Source of the DNA: Funneliformis mosseae
Lineage: Eukaryota; Glomeromycota; Glomeromycetes; Glomerales; Glomeraceae
Assembly (NCBI GenBank): GCA_910592005.1
Contig: CAJVPP010000422.1
Coordinates: forward strand, 1 to 32,900
DNA: 32,900 bases
Direction: 5' to 3'
Shown here: positions 8,615-18,306 of the stretch, in pieces
Layout: each line of letters opens with the position of its first letter
How positions within the stretch are numbered: the first letter of the stretch is position 1
Program-made: the position numbers and the translations under genes
Notes under the pieces: generated by a model
Databases searched by the model: none
What the model saw: the letters and a program-made list of their open reading frames with translations, nothing else
What the model was told of the DNA's origin: nothing

Positions 8615-8931
8615 TAAAAATAAAATATTACATGTGATTTTACAATTTTTACGTTGGATTTATTAATTACGTTTCAAGACATTTACAGGATTCATTTTAT
8701 TAAGTGGTCACGGTAATTTAACTTCCAAATGATTGATGACGTAATATACGAAAGAAAATTTTCTGTTAGAAAAAAGTTATACTTGTCTTTGAATTTGGAT
8801 TGATATTACGAGGGAGTAGAGATGAATTAACTTCTTTCTAACTTCTAACACATTTCATGAACTGTGATTATAAGAAAATGCCGTATAAAAAAAACAATAA
8901 AAAAAAAAAGAATTTTGAGATTTTATTTTAG

Positions 8932-9131
8932 TTAGGTTCAGGCTCAACGAACGGTTTCTTAATTTTTGTTTTTGGAACTTTGGCTCTTTTCTTTTATTTA
9001 AAGTTCCTCCTTCGGTAGGATTCATAAAAGGTATTTTTTAATTTTTATCTATTTAATTTTTTTTTTATTTAGACAATTTCTTTGTTGAATCGATGCGTAA
9101 GACGAGAAAATTCGGAATTCATTATAACTAG
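8932..9131 (+). CDS. Candidate last two exons of an unrecognised gene
   Basis: After an AG preceded by ATTTTATTTT (3' splice-like), a stop-free exon runs 8932-9030 and ends AAAAG|GTATTT. A 42-base intron-like segment (9031-9072) is nearly pure A/T and ends ATTTAG. The frame then continues through 9073-9131 to a TAG, with residues such as DNFFVESMRKTRKFGIHYN. The phase is maintained across the junction and both pieces are less AT-rich than their surroundings. Against it, the minus strand of the first piece also reads protein-like (KRAKVPKTKIKKPFVEPEPN then stop), so the strand is not certain. No family is recognised. Confidence 0.25.
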
Positions 9132-9453
9132 AAATCGGCATTCAAGTTGATCCATAGGACAATAAATACTATACTAATAATGACTATTAAAAGTATTTCT
9201 GAAAAGGTTTAACTCGTGAAAACTACTTGAATTTACTAAACTATTCACCATATATCTTCAAAAGTTTTTGAACGCTGTAAATCTTTTAAATCATAAATTT
9301 AATACATGTTTTTTTATCATGTCTATAACTTTATTCATATTCGAGAAACTGAAAACATTTCATACGAAAAATACTTCATATTATACCCTGAGAAAATGTC
9401 ACATTTTGTTTCAATAGTTATTATAAACATGCATTTTAATGCAGGAAAGGAGT

Positions 9454-9654
9454 TTAATCTTCTCCAAAAATTTTGGAGAAGATCAAACACCTACCATTAC
9501 ACCACAAATGTCTGTTCACTTCTTGCATAACAAATGTTCGGAGATCACAAGAAACAACAGGCGAGTAATAGATGAAGTCGAGCTTCCTTCCACTCGTTGA
9601 ATTTTTCTCAACCATAGTCTGCTTCCATCGTTTTGAAACCATCATCCGAAACAT
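9454..9654 (-). CDS. Small hypothetical ORF or gene remnant, 66 codons
   Basis: ATG at 9654 opens a frame with basic, non-repetitive sequence (MFRMMVSKRWKQTMVEK, then SGRKLDFIYYSPVVSC), in a patch of clearly raised GC between 9486 and 9665. The composition and residue mix look like former protein-coding DNA. The frame runs into a perfect palindrome at 9458-9484 and stops just beyond it, so its last dozen residues are probably not part of the original protein. I do not recognise the family. It overlaps a plus-strand frame (9306-9530) that is compositionally poorer and probably spurious. Confidence 0.3.
   Translation of the reverse strand: MFRMMVSKRWKQTMVEKNSTSGRKLDFIYYSPVVSCDLRTFVMQEVNRHLWCNGRCLIFSKIFGED
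9458..9484. repeat. Perfect 13-bp inverted repeat with one-base spacer
   Basis: ATCTTCTCCAAAA (9458-9470) is followed one base later by its exact reverse complement TTTTGGAGAAGAT. It could act as a strong hairpin, or be the tip of a foldback insertion, because it marks the edge of the GC-raised patch at 9486-9665. It is not followed by a T run in a way that would suggest anything more specific. Confidence 0.6.
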
Positions 9655-9669
9655 CCGACCAACTTTCAG

Positions 9670-10160
9670 GTAAATTTTAATGAGTGAGTATTCCCAAACA
9701 TCAATTTCTGCTTTAATTAACCAAAGATTTTTTCGGAATTAGATGAAATAGAGTGAAGTGTTCTTGAGTATTTTTTTTTTTTCGGATGTAATATTAAATC
9801 TATAATATTTTTTCTTTTACAAAAAGAGTAAAATATTTCATCCATCATTAATATTTTTCTTATTTTAATTTAATATTTATTTTTAAAAACAACCATAATA
9901 TAGATTTTCATGAAACATTTTAAGATTTTTAATTTTTTATCTTTTCTTACAAGCTTCTCTATACTCTTGTAAGCTTTTTATATTGATATCATCTACCGTA
10001 AGGAAGCGAATTAAAGGAAATCATTTTTAATCTTACTTTGCATTAATTATAAATCTTTATAAGATTTCAAACTTTGCGATGCGATGGAATAACAATGAAT
10101 TACCGCCGCTAAAGATGTAAATTGATTTAAAAATACAAGGGTTTGAATAACGGAAAACTT
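9670..10160. other. No supported gene
   Basis: AT-rich sequence with runs of T and A. Short open frames here, and the 63-codon frame that follows at 10171-10362, have the residue composition expected of random AT-rich DNA (Phe, Ile, Asn, Lys, Tyr). Confidence 0.5.
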
Positions 10161-10556
10161 TTATTACTTTTTGAGGCGAGGGCCGACATATTTTTTTATT
10201 TTAATTATTTTATCTAATGATATGTTTGAAAATTCCGCCTTTTATAATTACTTACAATATATAGGTTTTGAAGCAGAATCGATAAATTATTACAAAATTT
10301 CTTTCATATATATTCAACTTTCAAAAATTTTTTTAAAAAATAACCAGGATCGCGAGAATTAAACTATTAACTTAATGTACAAGTCCTTTTAGACTCTTTT
10401 GCATAATTCCTTTTATGTGGTGAACCGGATAGGGCCTTACTGTGCTGTCGAATGGTAACTTGTACCCAACCTATGAAAATTCAAAAGAATTCGTTACAAA
10501 TCTTCAAGAAATGAAATGCTTATTCATGAACTACATTCAGCATATAAGACATTGTT

Positions 10557-10709
10557 TTAACTCAAAAGAAATAATTCTAATTCATCAAAATCCATATACT
10601 CATCACCTTCAGTTCCTCTTCTGTTCTGACAAATCGAATCATCATGACTCATTACCTCTTGACCACCTATTAAACCTTCAGGTTCGAATAAGCTTTTTAT
10701 TACTGCCAT
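10557..10709 (-). CDS. Small acidic hypothetical protein, 50 residues
   Basis: ATG at 10709 (minus strand) opens a 50-residue frame ending in TAA at 10557-10559, with an in-frame TGA a few codons upstream of the ATG. The translation is unlike AT noise: a hydrophobic start (MAVIKSLFEPEGLIGG), then a hydrophilic strongly acidic tail containing TEGDEYMDFDELELFLL. Local GC is raised. The overlapping 89-codon plus-strand frame (10442-10711) is Leu/His/Ser-rich and looks like its antisense shadow. It could be a complete small protein, or the first exon of a longer gene extending leftwards. No homologue is recognised. Confidence 0.4.
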   Translation of the reverse strand: MAVIKSLFEPEGLIGGQEVMSHDDSICQNRRGTEGDEYMDFDELELFLLS

Positions 10710-10739
10710 AAAAAAGATTTGTGATCAACAAATGACCGT

Positions 10740-11630
10740 CTATAGACAGTAAATGCTACCTGTGACTAATACGAGGTGGGCTTGATCGTAAGTTTAAATC
10801 CCCAAAAAAACCGAACTTAAAGTATATTTAAAAATTAGCAAAATCTACCAATTTACCAAGGACGTTGAGCGTAAATTTAAAGTTTCATAAAATGGACTGG
10901 TGTATAAAACAAACAAAACTGGACCAAAAATAGTTCTCTTATGTTCTACCATTTGTTCAAGGAACTTCGGTAATAATTTCATCATTTATTTGTTTTTTAC
11001 TTTTTCATTAGTAGGAAAAAGAACTGCAATAAAGGTGAGAAAAAACCGCAGTTTCCTAACATATACTTACCACTACCTATTTTACTTTCATGCAAAACCG
11101 CTCTTCCCACACTTCCTTTTCGAAAAAAGCGGTGAAAAACTCACTAAATTAATAATATAAAATAAAAATGGTTTGAAAATTATATTCATTTGAAAAAAAA
11201 TTACAATAATTCGATTATATCAAACAAAATCAAAATGAAGAAAATAAAATAAAAAAATTAAATCATTATTAAAATTAAATTAAAAAATATAATTGTAAAA
11301 CAACAGTACCTCCTTTGGCTTGTCACAAGAGCCTTTAGATTTTGAACATCATGCGAAGCCGCATCATTTAAATAGGGAATATTTATTATAACTTGGTTAA
11401 TTTTAATATAAATGCATAAATTACCTACGTAAAAGAGCCTTAAAAAGGATACCATCTCTAAATTTCGCTGCTACCTCTCTTAAAATAAGTGTAGTGTGTG
11501 TTAATGAGCCACTCCAAAATTGCATTAAATTCATTTGTGTTGAATTCTGCTTTTTTTTGACTGCTAATTATCTTATACTTTTTTAAACTGAAGGTAAATC
11601 CATCAAGGACGAAATAGCAATAAATTGAAT
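10740..11630. other. No supported gene; low-quality frames only
   Basis: Several frames of 60 to 90 codons occur on both strands (for example plus 10900-11160, minus 11258-11455 and 11458-11655). None shows a recognisable domain, and each is interrupted or replaced by similar frames on the other strand. A tRNA T-arm-like GTTTAAATCCCC occurs near 10790 without a matching acceptor stem. Confidence 0.4.
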
Positions 11631-11639
11631 ATCCGTATT

Positions 11640-11965
11640 GAAATGATATCTGCAATGCAAAAAGTTCATTGTTCGATTAGTTACAGAGACGTCTTCGATC
11701 TCGACGATTGAATGTAGGATTGCACAGTATCATTGAAATACGTGTATTTTGGTCGGATTAACATTCTGAGTGATGGTATTATCAATTGGATAGCAGAATC
11801 CACTTTGTTAATTGAATTCGTTGAGCCTTCATTTGGACGCACTTTTTCTGTACAGCTTGAATACGAGATATTTCCTATGAACAATTTGGAAATGACATCG
11901 TCAACTATATTGATGGTGTTGAAATTTCACTAATGGTTTTAGGTACAGTAAAGGAATTCAAATAG
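11640..11965 (+). pseudogene. Frameshifted remnant of an unrecognised beta-rich protein domain
   Basis: Three plus-strand pieces follow one another in different frames and read like one protein. RLVTETSSISTIEC (about 11675-11716) leads into a frame around 11722-11885 with SLKYVYFGRINIL and IEFVEPSFGRTFSVQLEYEI. At about 11886 the reading moves by one base into NDIVNYIDGVEISLMVLGTV, ending at TAG 11963-11965. The alternating hydrophobic pattern and Gly/Pro/aromatic residues suggest beta strands. Two frameshifts within 330 bases indicate a pseudogene, unless a very short intron is involved. A minus-strand frame at 11681-11884 is a shadow. The family is not recognised. Confidence 0.4.
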
Positions 11966-12109
11966 ATATCGAAGAGAGCAAATTTAATATATTAGTGTAA
12001 TGTTTTTAAAAAGAAATAATTAACCCATAACAACATTCAAATGAAGCGATTGTTCAAATAATACTTTGTATTATATGTTGTAATCGCAATCATTTTAGTT
12101 TTTCAATAG

Positions 12110-12290
12110 GTTCAGATAAAATTATTTCATCGTCGAAGCGAAACTTTAGAAAGATTAGAGATTATCTCGCGTTTAAACATGTTGCAACTAGTGCACGAAA
12201 GACCATTCCTTCCTTTCATACTTCCAATAATTATACGTCTAAAAAGTATGGTCCTTTTACTGGTGGTGGTGACTGTTATTTGCGTTATGA
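12110..12290 (+). CDS. Candidate internal exon with consensus splice sites
   Basis: The segment follows TTTTTCAATAG (3' splice-like) and ends at ATGA|GTAAGT, a perfect fungal 5' splice site. Between them one frame is open for 59 codons and reads as a basic, hydrophilic, non-repetitive protein: DKIISSSKRNFRKIRDYL, then TSNNYTSKKYGPFTGGGDC and YLRY. GC is higher than in the flanks. The exon begins with two bases completing a codon and ends with two bases of the next. A possible acceptor for the next exon is TTGTCAG near 12385. The partner exons and family could not be identified. Confidence 0.35.
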
Positions 12291-12299
12291 GTAAGTAGA

Positions 12300-14230
12300 C
12301 GCGACATGTGGTTCATCTGCTTCAAGACACGCCTCTAAATTAAGAAAAATGTTTAGGTTTGTTAATGTTATATTGAATTGTCAGATTCACATGCTTCATG
12401 CAAATTAGTTTAAATTATTGAATTTTTTAAGTAAATAATATCGTTTGGCATGGTGCTTATGAAATAAAAAGAAGGGCCTTAATAGTGCAAAATTTTAAAA
12501 AAACAGTCACTGTGCTCTAAAGCAATCTAATGATAATAATATTAATAATTTAATAACATGTAACCTAACCTGAAAGAAATTGCCAAACAAAAAAATTTAT
12601 TGATAAAGATAACATTAAAATAAAACTCATGTGGCCAACTTATCTATCAAAATTTTCTTGAAGAATAAATTATTTTTGTTCTTTTGTTTATAAAAAAAAA
12701 AATTTAAAAAGTAATAAAAAAGCAAATAAAATAAATGTGGGCAGATTTTTGATATTAGAGCGCAGTGCTGAATTAGGCAGTATTTTAAAAATAAAACTGC
12801 CTTCTATATGTTAGATTATATTTGGTCAATTGAATCAAATAATATATAATAAAAAAAAAAAAATAATAAACAATACAATTTAATGAAAAATATGAAAAAA
12901 ATATGAAAAATAAATTTTAATAAATTTTTTCGGCCTGAAGTGTAGAAATTGTAAGAATGAATTAACATAAAATGGTTTGATTTGTAATTTATATTTATAA
13001 ATAATAAATTGACATTAATATAATTTATTCTTTTTAACAAAATGAAATTAAAGCAAAGGCCTATAAAACCAAATATATTAATTTTGGATCAAATTTCATT
13101 TATTATACAACAATAGGATATTTAGACTTACATTTGAAGTGGATTCAAAACATCCTTACTATTAATTAAACATGTGAAAGCTATATTGTCACAAATTTTT
13201 ATTGCTGCGAGTTTCTTTATAATTTAAATATCGTGCTCACCCATATTGATGTAGACGATCTTGTTTTTAAATATATAAACTTGTTTTATACTTTTATTAA
13301 TATCTAGTAACTTGTTTCTATTTTACCTCGGGCTTGTCATTGTTTTTCTAAGGGGCTAATTAATAAATATCCCATAAAAACTTTTCTAACAAGTATTTAG
13401 ATAATTTATTTTTTTTTTCACTTTTCGCGATATCAATTCAATTATGCGGAATAGAACCCCAACAAAATTAATTAATTTTTATCAGCTGTAATTTTTGAAT
13501 ATCATTTGTTATTTGTAGTGGTTGACAAAAAAGGTCTTTTTTTATTGTTGCAGTATTATGGTTGTACTCTCATCTATATTTTTCGAAATTAAGGATAATA
13601 TAAAAAACAAAATAATCGATGATTACCATTAAAAAATTGCCATATGTTGAAATATAGTTTTTTAGCATACAAATGTTGCTATTTTATTAAATAAAGCAAT
13701 TCGTCTTCTATAATATATTAATAAGTTCGTTAAGATATTTTTTTCCAGTTAAATTCGCCTAAAAATAAAAATTTGTTAAATTATAAGCTTATCATAATAA
13801 AATTAAACAAATTTACCCTTTTTTCGTAGCTCTTAAACAGTAGTTCTTCCATTTTTTTAAAAAATTTAGTTCAAATGACGAGAAAGAGAGTGATAATGAA
13901 ATTCTCTCATAATTTTAATCACGATAATATCTAAATGATCAAATTGTTTATCAAAGCATGCACAATAACATATAATATCATTTTCTCGATTAAACAACTG
14001 AATATGAAAATTGGGTTTGAATTTTTTTTTGATTTTACGATATAATCAACAACCTATTTGTTATTTAAATCTTGTTTAATAAATACAGTATTAATCAAGA
14101 AAAAATATTTTATTGATAAAAGAAATGCTTGTATAATTAATAAATAAATGCTTGAACATAAAGTTAAATTGGTTGAAAAAGTACTAATTTTTAGTTAAAT
14201 TTTATCAAGGTGTTAGAAGTTGTAGGATAG
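12300..14230. other. AT-rich intergenic, no gene seen
   Basis: About 1.9 kb with runs of A and T and no exon-like island or recognisable element. The 74-codon minus frame at 12816-13040 is Phe/Ile/Tyr-rich noise. This is the 3' flank of the LRR gene. Confidence 0.55.
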
Positions 14231-14238
14231 TTGTTTGA

Positions 14239-15216
14239 TTATTGATTTTTTAAATATGAAGGGTAGATTCTCGTTAAGGAATCGGGTTTATTTGGTAAGC
14301 AAGTTATTTGAGTTTTAGAACAGTCTAGATAAGTTATAGAGTATGGTAATGTTGGCAAGTTTGTTGTTTTAGTATTATAGCAACGGAGTTCCATTAAGGA
14401 GTTTGGTAACGTTGGTAAGCTTGTTATTTGAGTTTCAAGGCAATACAGTCTCGTTAAGGAGTTAAGTAATGTTGGTAAACTTGTTATTTGAGTTTTATAG
14501 CAACGGAGTTCCATTAAGGAGTTTGGTAATATTGGTAAGCTTGTTATTTGAGTAAAAGAGCAATCGAGTATCGTTAAAGAGTTAGGTAACGTTGGCAAGC
14601 TTGTTATTTGAGTTTCAGAACAGTTAAGATAAGTTAAAGAGTTTGGTAATGTTGGTAAGCTTGTTATTTCAGAATCGCTAAATTTGAGTTTTGTCAATTT
14701 TCGATATCTTTGCAAACCGCCAAAGGTGTTCAATATGTCATCCTTATTAGCATCTGTTATGGTTATACTTTCAATAGTATCATTATAAATAATTAACGTT
14801 AATTCAAGATTTCTGATTCTCTTTTCTAATTCATTAATAATTTCTTGCTTTTTTTTGAACACTTCTTCTCGTTTTCTAATCTTTTCTTCTAAATTATTAA
14901 TAATTTCTTGCTTGGTTTTGGTTTCCTCTTCTCGTTCTCTAACCTTTTCTTCTAAATTATTAATATTGGCTTTGATTTCTACTTCTTGTTCTCTAACTTT
15001 TTTTTCTAAATTATTAATATTGGCTATGGTTTCTTCTCGTTCTCTAACCTTTTCTTCTAAATTATTAATATTTGCTTTGGTTTCATCTTCTCGCTCTTTA
15101 ACTTTTTCTTTGAAATCTTTGAATTGTGAACGTAACCCTTCGTTACTTTGCTCCAATTCCTTAATTTTCGTTTCCAAGTCATTTAAGGATTTTTCTAAAT
15201 TGTTTTGTAAAACCAT
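14239..15216 (-). CDS. Coiled-coil / leucine-rich-repeat protein, 325 residues
   Basis: This is the only long intact host-type frame. Residues 1 to about 150 are a charged coiled coil built from repeats of the type NINNLEEKVREREEE, with Leu/Ile/Val spacing of heptads. A bridge follows (ESITITDANKDDILNTFGG, about 150-172). Residues 184-323 are seven leucine-rich repeats of exactly 20 residues with the core ITSLPTLPNSLTYLNCSETQ, followed by two final residues. The LRR is of the short LPNSL type also used in amoebal, bacterial and giant-virus proteins. Such solenoids bind other proteins; the coiled coil probably dimerises it. No signal peptide or membrane segment is seen, so it is presumably cytosolic. 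The start is the first ATG of the frame and is preceded directly by 18 A. The pseudogene at 1960-2540 shares the bridge and LRRs. No intron is needed. The partner or pathway is unknown. Confidence 0.8.
   Translation of the reverse strand: MVLQNNLEKSLNDLETKIKELEQSNEGLRSQFKDFKEKVKEREDETKANINNLEEKVREREETIANINNLEKKVREQEVEIKANINNLEEKVREREEETKTKQEIINNLEEKIRKREEVFKKKQEIINELEKRIRNLELTLIIYNDTIESITITDANKDDILNTFGGLQRYRKLTKLKFSDSEITSLPTLPNSLTYLNCSETQITSLPTLPNSLTILDCSFTQITSLPILPNSLMELRCYKTQITSLPTLLNSLTRLYCLETQITSLPTLPNSLMELRCYNTKTTNLPTLPYSITYLDCSKTQITCLPNKPDSLTRIYPSYLKNQ
14248..14667 (-). repeat. 60-bp tandem repeat array encoding seven LRRs
   Basis: The LRR-coding DNA is a 60-bp periodic array. On the plus strand each unit contains a variant of GTTTGGTAATGTTGGTAAGC followed by TTGTTATTTGAG. 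The units are highly alike, suggesting recent duplication or gene conversion. The outermost 3' unit is the most divergent. Confidence 0.8.
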
Positions 15217-15234
15217 TTTTTTTTTTTTTTTTTT
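15217..15234 (-). promoter_or_regulatory. A18 leader abutting the LRR start codon
   Basis: On the coding (minus) strand a run of 18 A ends exactly at the ATG of the LRR gene, and shorter A runs lie just upstream. A-rich leaders are common before fungal start codons, but a homopolymer touching the ATG is unusual and prone to slippage. Confidence 0.5.
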
Positions 15235-15239
15235 ATTTT

Positions 15240-16920
15240 GTTCGGATAAGCTTTTATTTTTTTTTTTCTTGCTCAGCCCTCGGTTTAAATTTTTCTAATT
15301 GTAATCTTTTCCATAATTAGCAGTTCGGATAAAATAAAAGGATCTAACCGTTTCTAGTCTTACCAAATAAAGGTACTGCTTTCTAAATTTGTACTCTTCA
15401 ACTTTGACGTAACTTATTTTTTTTTTTCCACTTGAAAACAATTCTACATACTTCAAAAGAATGAAAATGATGAACCAATACAATGGAATGAATTAACGAA
15501 AATTACAAAAAAGGCATTATGTAAATCGCCCCCGAATTAATACAATTTATTTATTGAAGAAAATTAGGTTAAAGTGATGTGAAGAATAAAAAAAAATTGC
15601 ATATAATTTCGGACGAGGGCTTTAATAATTTTCTTTGTGACAAATTACAATTAAAAATCTGTTCTATCTATATACTTCGTGAAAGAATGAGAATGTATAT
15701 TGAATCATTGGAATTGGTATCGAAATATTTACACAAAGAAATTACTGCGACTTCTTAGGAGACTAATTACAATTAATGAGGCTTGAAGCATATCCACTCA
15801 CACCACGCTGTCTAAAACTTTCGGAAGCGAACCAACCCGAAAGAGGAACCTAAAGAACGAAAAATAAAAATAAGAAATCATTCAGTCACTATGCCCCGAA
15901 GCAAAAGAAATTACCTAAAAGAAATTCATTGAAAAGATAAAGTCAAAAAAAAAAAAAAATAACAAATAATAAAGATAAAATCAAAAAAAAAAAAAAAATT
16001 TAAAAAAAAAATAATGTTAAAAAATAAAAGCTTTACCGCAGCAGATCGAGCGAAAAGTACCTAAAATAAAATAATCAATAATCGAAAGAATAAAAAATGA
16101 AGAATAAAACCTACCAATCAAAATCCAACCATCCATCTATCGTTGCAGCCTGAAATTTTCGAGGACAAAAAAAAACCAAAACTAAAAAAAAATAATTAAT
16201 GTTCGATAATCAAAAAAAAAGGACACAAGTTTTTTCGTTGGCCCGAAGTTCTCCAATACATTTTAACACAAATTATTCCATAAAATTCGCAAAGAAAAGG
16301 AATCCGCCGCGACAAAGAAATCATGACTTCTAAAATTATTTACAGTATTATACAGCTTCCTCAACTGAGGATATATCCGAATTTGATGAAATACTTATCT
16401 TTTCAATAGAAAGGTGCATTAATTTCGTCTAATGCCGACGAATAAGTAGTTTCTATTTTAGTAGGAAATGGTAATAAAGTTGTATATAAACAAAGTTATG
16501 GGACGAAAGATGTTTAACTTTCCTCGTAGAATTTTTATTGTGAATGTTGAATTGAAAAAAAAATTGAGCGAAGATTTTATCTTTGTTCAATTGGTATGGA
16601 GAAACTGTTGGACACTATAAAATATATAGAAATTATTAAATTTTTAAATTTTGTAACTTTAGAAATTTTAATATCTTATAATACAAATATTTATTTATGT
16701 ATATAAGTTTCTTAACATATAAAGCATACTCTATGCATTCGATATAACTTTGCCAATGCAATGTGACCCATATCAAATATTAACTGATATTAATCAAACT
16801 TAGTATATAATGAACAATATTAAATTTCTCGAATCGATTAAGAAATATTAAAAGAAAAAACAATACTTATTAAAAATACATTATTTTATATGTACTGTAC
16901 TTACTATAATTATCATCTTT
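15240..16920. other. Upstream region of the LRR gene; A-rich tracts, no gene supported
   Basis: 15295-15483 (minus) is a 62-codon frame with basic residues (SYVKVEEYKFRKQYLYLVRL) that might belong to a 5' extension of the LRR gene, but it ends in a stop before it. From about 15800 to 16260 the plus strand is purine-rich with A runs and scattered GC-richer words. No promoter element can be defined. Confidence 0.35.
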
Positions 16921-16929
16921 AAAAATTTT

Positions 16930-17136
16930 TCAAAAAAAAAAATACTTCATTCTATTAGAATTACTATTTCTAGCAACAGCATTGTTAAGGATTGTCAGAG
17001 GGAAGGTACATAGTTCTCGTTTGCAATAATTAATTGAAAACAAAGTATTTATGATCTTAACCATTATACTTATTCCTTCCTTTTGGGAACGGCCATAGCT
17101 AACGCTATATAAAGTGGAATCACCTGACACCAACAA
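16930..17136 (-). other. GC-raised patch, possible gene remnant
   Basis: A 68-codon minus-strand frame (MLVSGDSTLYSVSYGRSQKE and on) lies in the last less AT-rich patch before the AT island. In another frame of the same strand the peptide ALAMAVPKRKE appears, which recalls the start of mature ribosomal protein L32, but it stops immediately. Neither reading is secure. Confidence 0.15.
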
Positions 17137-17534
17137 CTATATGATAAATTTTTTTTTGGTTATACATTTATTTTTCTATTTTTTTTTTAATACCTGCAAT
17201 TTTATTAATATTTTAATAATGAATTAAAAATTTAAATTGAAATTTTTTTTTTAATAATTTTTTTAAATTTGTTTTTTAATCTTATTTAATACTTATGATT
17301 TTTTTTTATTTTTAATTTAATTATTAATATCATATTTTGTTTATTAATTTTTAATAATTTATTTATTTCTTATATTTTAAATTTATTTTAATGATTTTTA
17401 TATATTTAAATTTTTTTTAATTTAATTTTTTTTAATAAGCATTATAAATTTTGGTCAAAATTTAACCAATAATGCTAATAGAATTTTATATACTTTTTTA
17501 TTCTATTTAAATTTTAAATAAAATGATTAAATGT

Positions 17535-17800
17535 CATTAAATAGCATAAAAAGTAAATTCATGTATCATTATTATTACGAATTTCAAAAATATTAAATCA
17601 ACATTAATAAAAATAAAGTTTCAGGTAATTTCAAACTCAATGAACTATTTACTTAGATCACAAAAAGTGATTTTCTTAAACTAAAGTGCCAAATAATGCA
17701 AAATGTTAAAATGTGAATTTGTGTATCATTAGTATTAAGTACTTCATATATACAAAATTAACCTTAATGAAAATTGAGATTTAAGTTATTTGATTAAAGT
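17535..17800. repeat. Degenerate tandem duplication, offset about 160 bp
   Basis: AAATTCATGTATCATTATTA near 17553-17572 recurs as GAATTTGTGTATCATTAGTA near 17714-17733. Both copies are flanked by similar sequence (AATAGCAT or AATAATGCA before; AATCAACATTAAT or AATTAACCTTAAT after). The copies are strongly diverged. Confidence 0.45.
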
Positions 17801-18266
17801 TTTTATATTTCACCTGAAACAATTTGTATAACAAAAAGTAAAAATTTTGTTGTAAAAAATCCATACAAAATTTTTTTCTGTAATCTAAAATGTATAAAAT
17901 TGTTAAGCATATTATTTTTTGATATTTGTATTTTTTTTTTAAAAAAAAGATCAGATTAAATATAGAATTTACAATATACAAAATAAGAAGCATAAATTTT
18001 CAATAAAATAAGATAAACAAATTTTGTATATAAAAAAAAATAAAATAAACAAAAAGTTAATATATTAAATATCTGAAAATAAGTAATACAAAAAAATGTA
18101 ATGCAAATAATAATTTTTATTTTTTAACAAATATTTTTAAAATAAATAAAGTTTAGTGAAAGCAATAAAAATATATTTATTTAAAATATTATGGTTAAAT
18201 TTAACATAATACAAAAGTATTATAGAAAAGTTTTAATCACAAATTTATTCTAATGATAATATAATA

Positions 18267-18306
18267 ACATATAGTTATAGCTGTAGCTATAGGTATAGCT
18301 GTAGCT
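18267..18306. repeat. Hexanucleotide microsatellite (TRTAGC)n
   Basis: AGTTATAGC, TGTAGC, TATAGG, TATAGC, TGTAGC follow one another, about six imperfect units of period 6. It stands out because it contains more G and C than its surroundings. Confidence 0.7.

Noticed and set aside
10442..10711. 89-residue plus-strand protein
   Set aside because: It overlaps a better minus-strand frame with natural residue composition; the plus reading is rich in His, Leu and Ser as expected for its antisense.
10765..10801. tRNA-like T arm (GTTTAAATCCCC)
   Set aside because: No matching acceptor stem, A box or tail; a lone B-box-like word in AT-rich DNA is not enough.
14855..15298. 147-residue Ser/Leu-rich plus-strand protein
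   Set aside because: It is antisense to the coiled-coil part of the LRR gene and simply reflects its repeats.
17070..17110. Mitochondrial ribosomal protein L32 (AVPKRK peptide on minus strand)
   Set aside because: Only six residues fit and a stop follows at once; no HSRKR-type continuation is found in any frame downstream.
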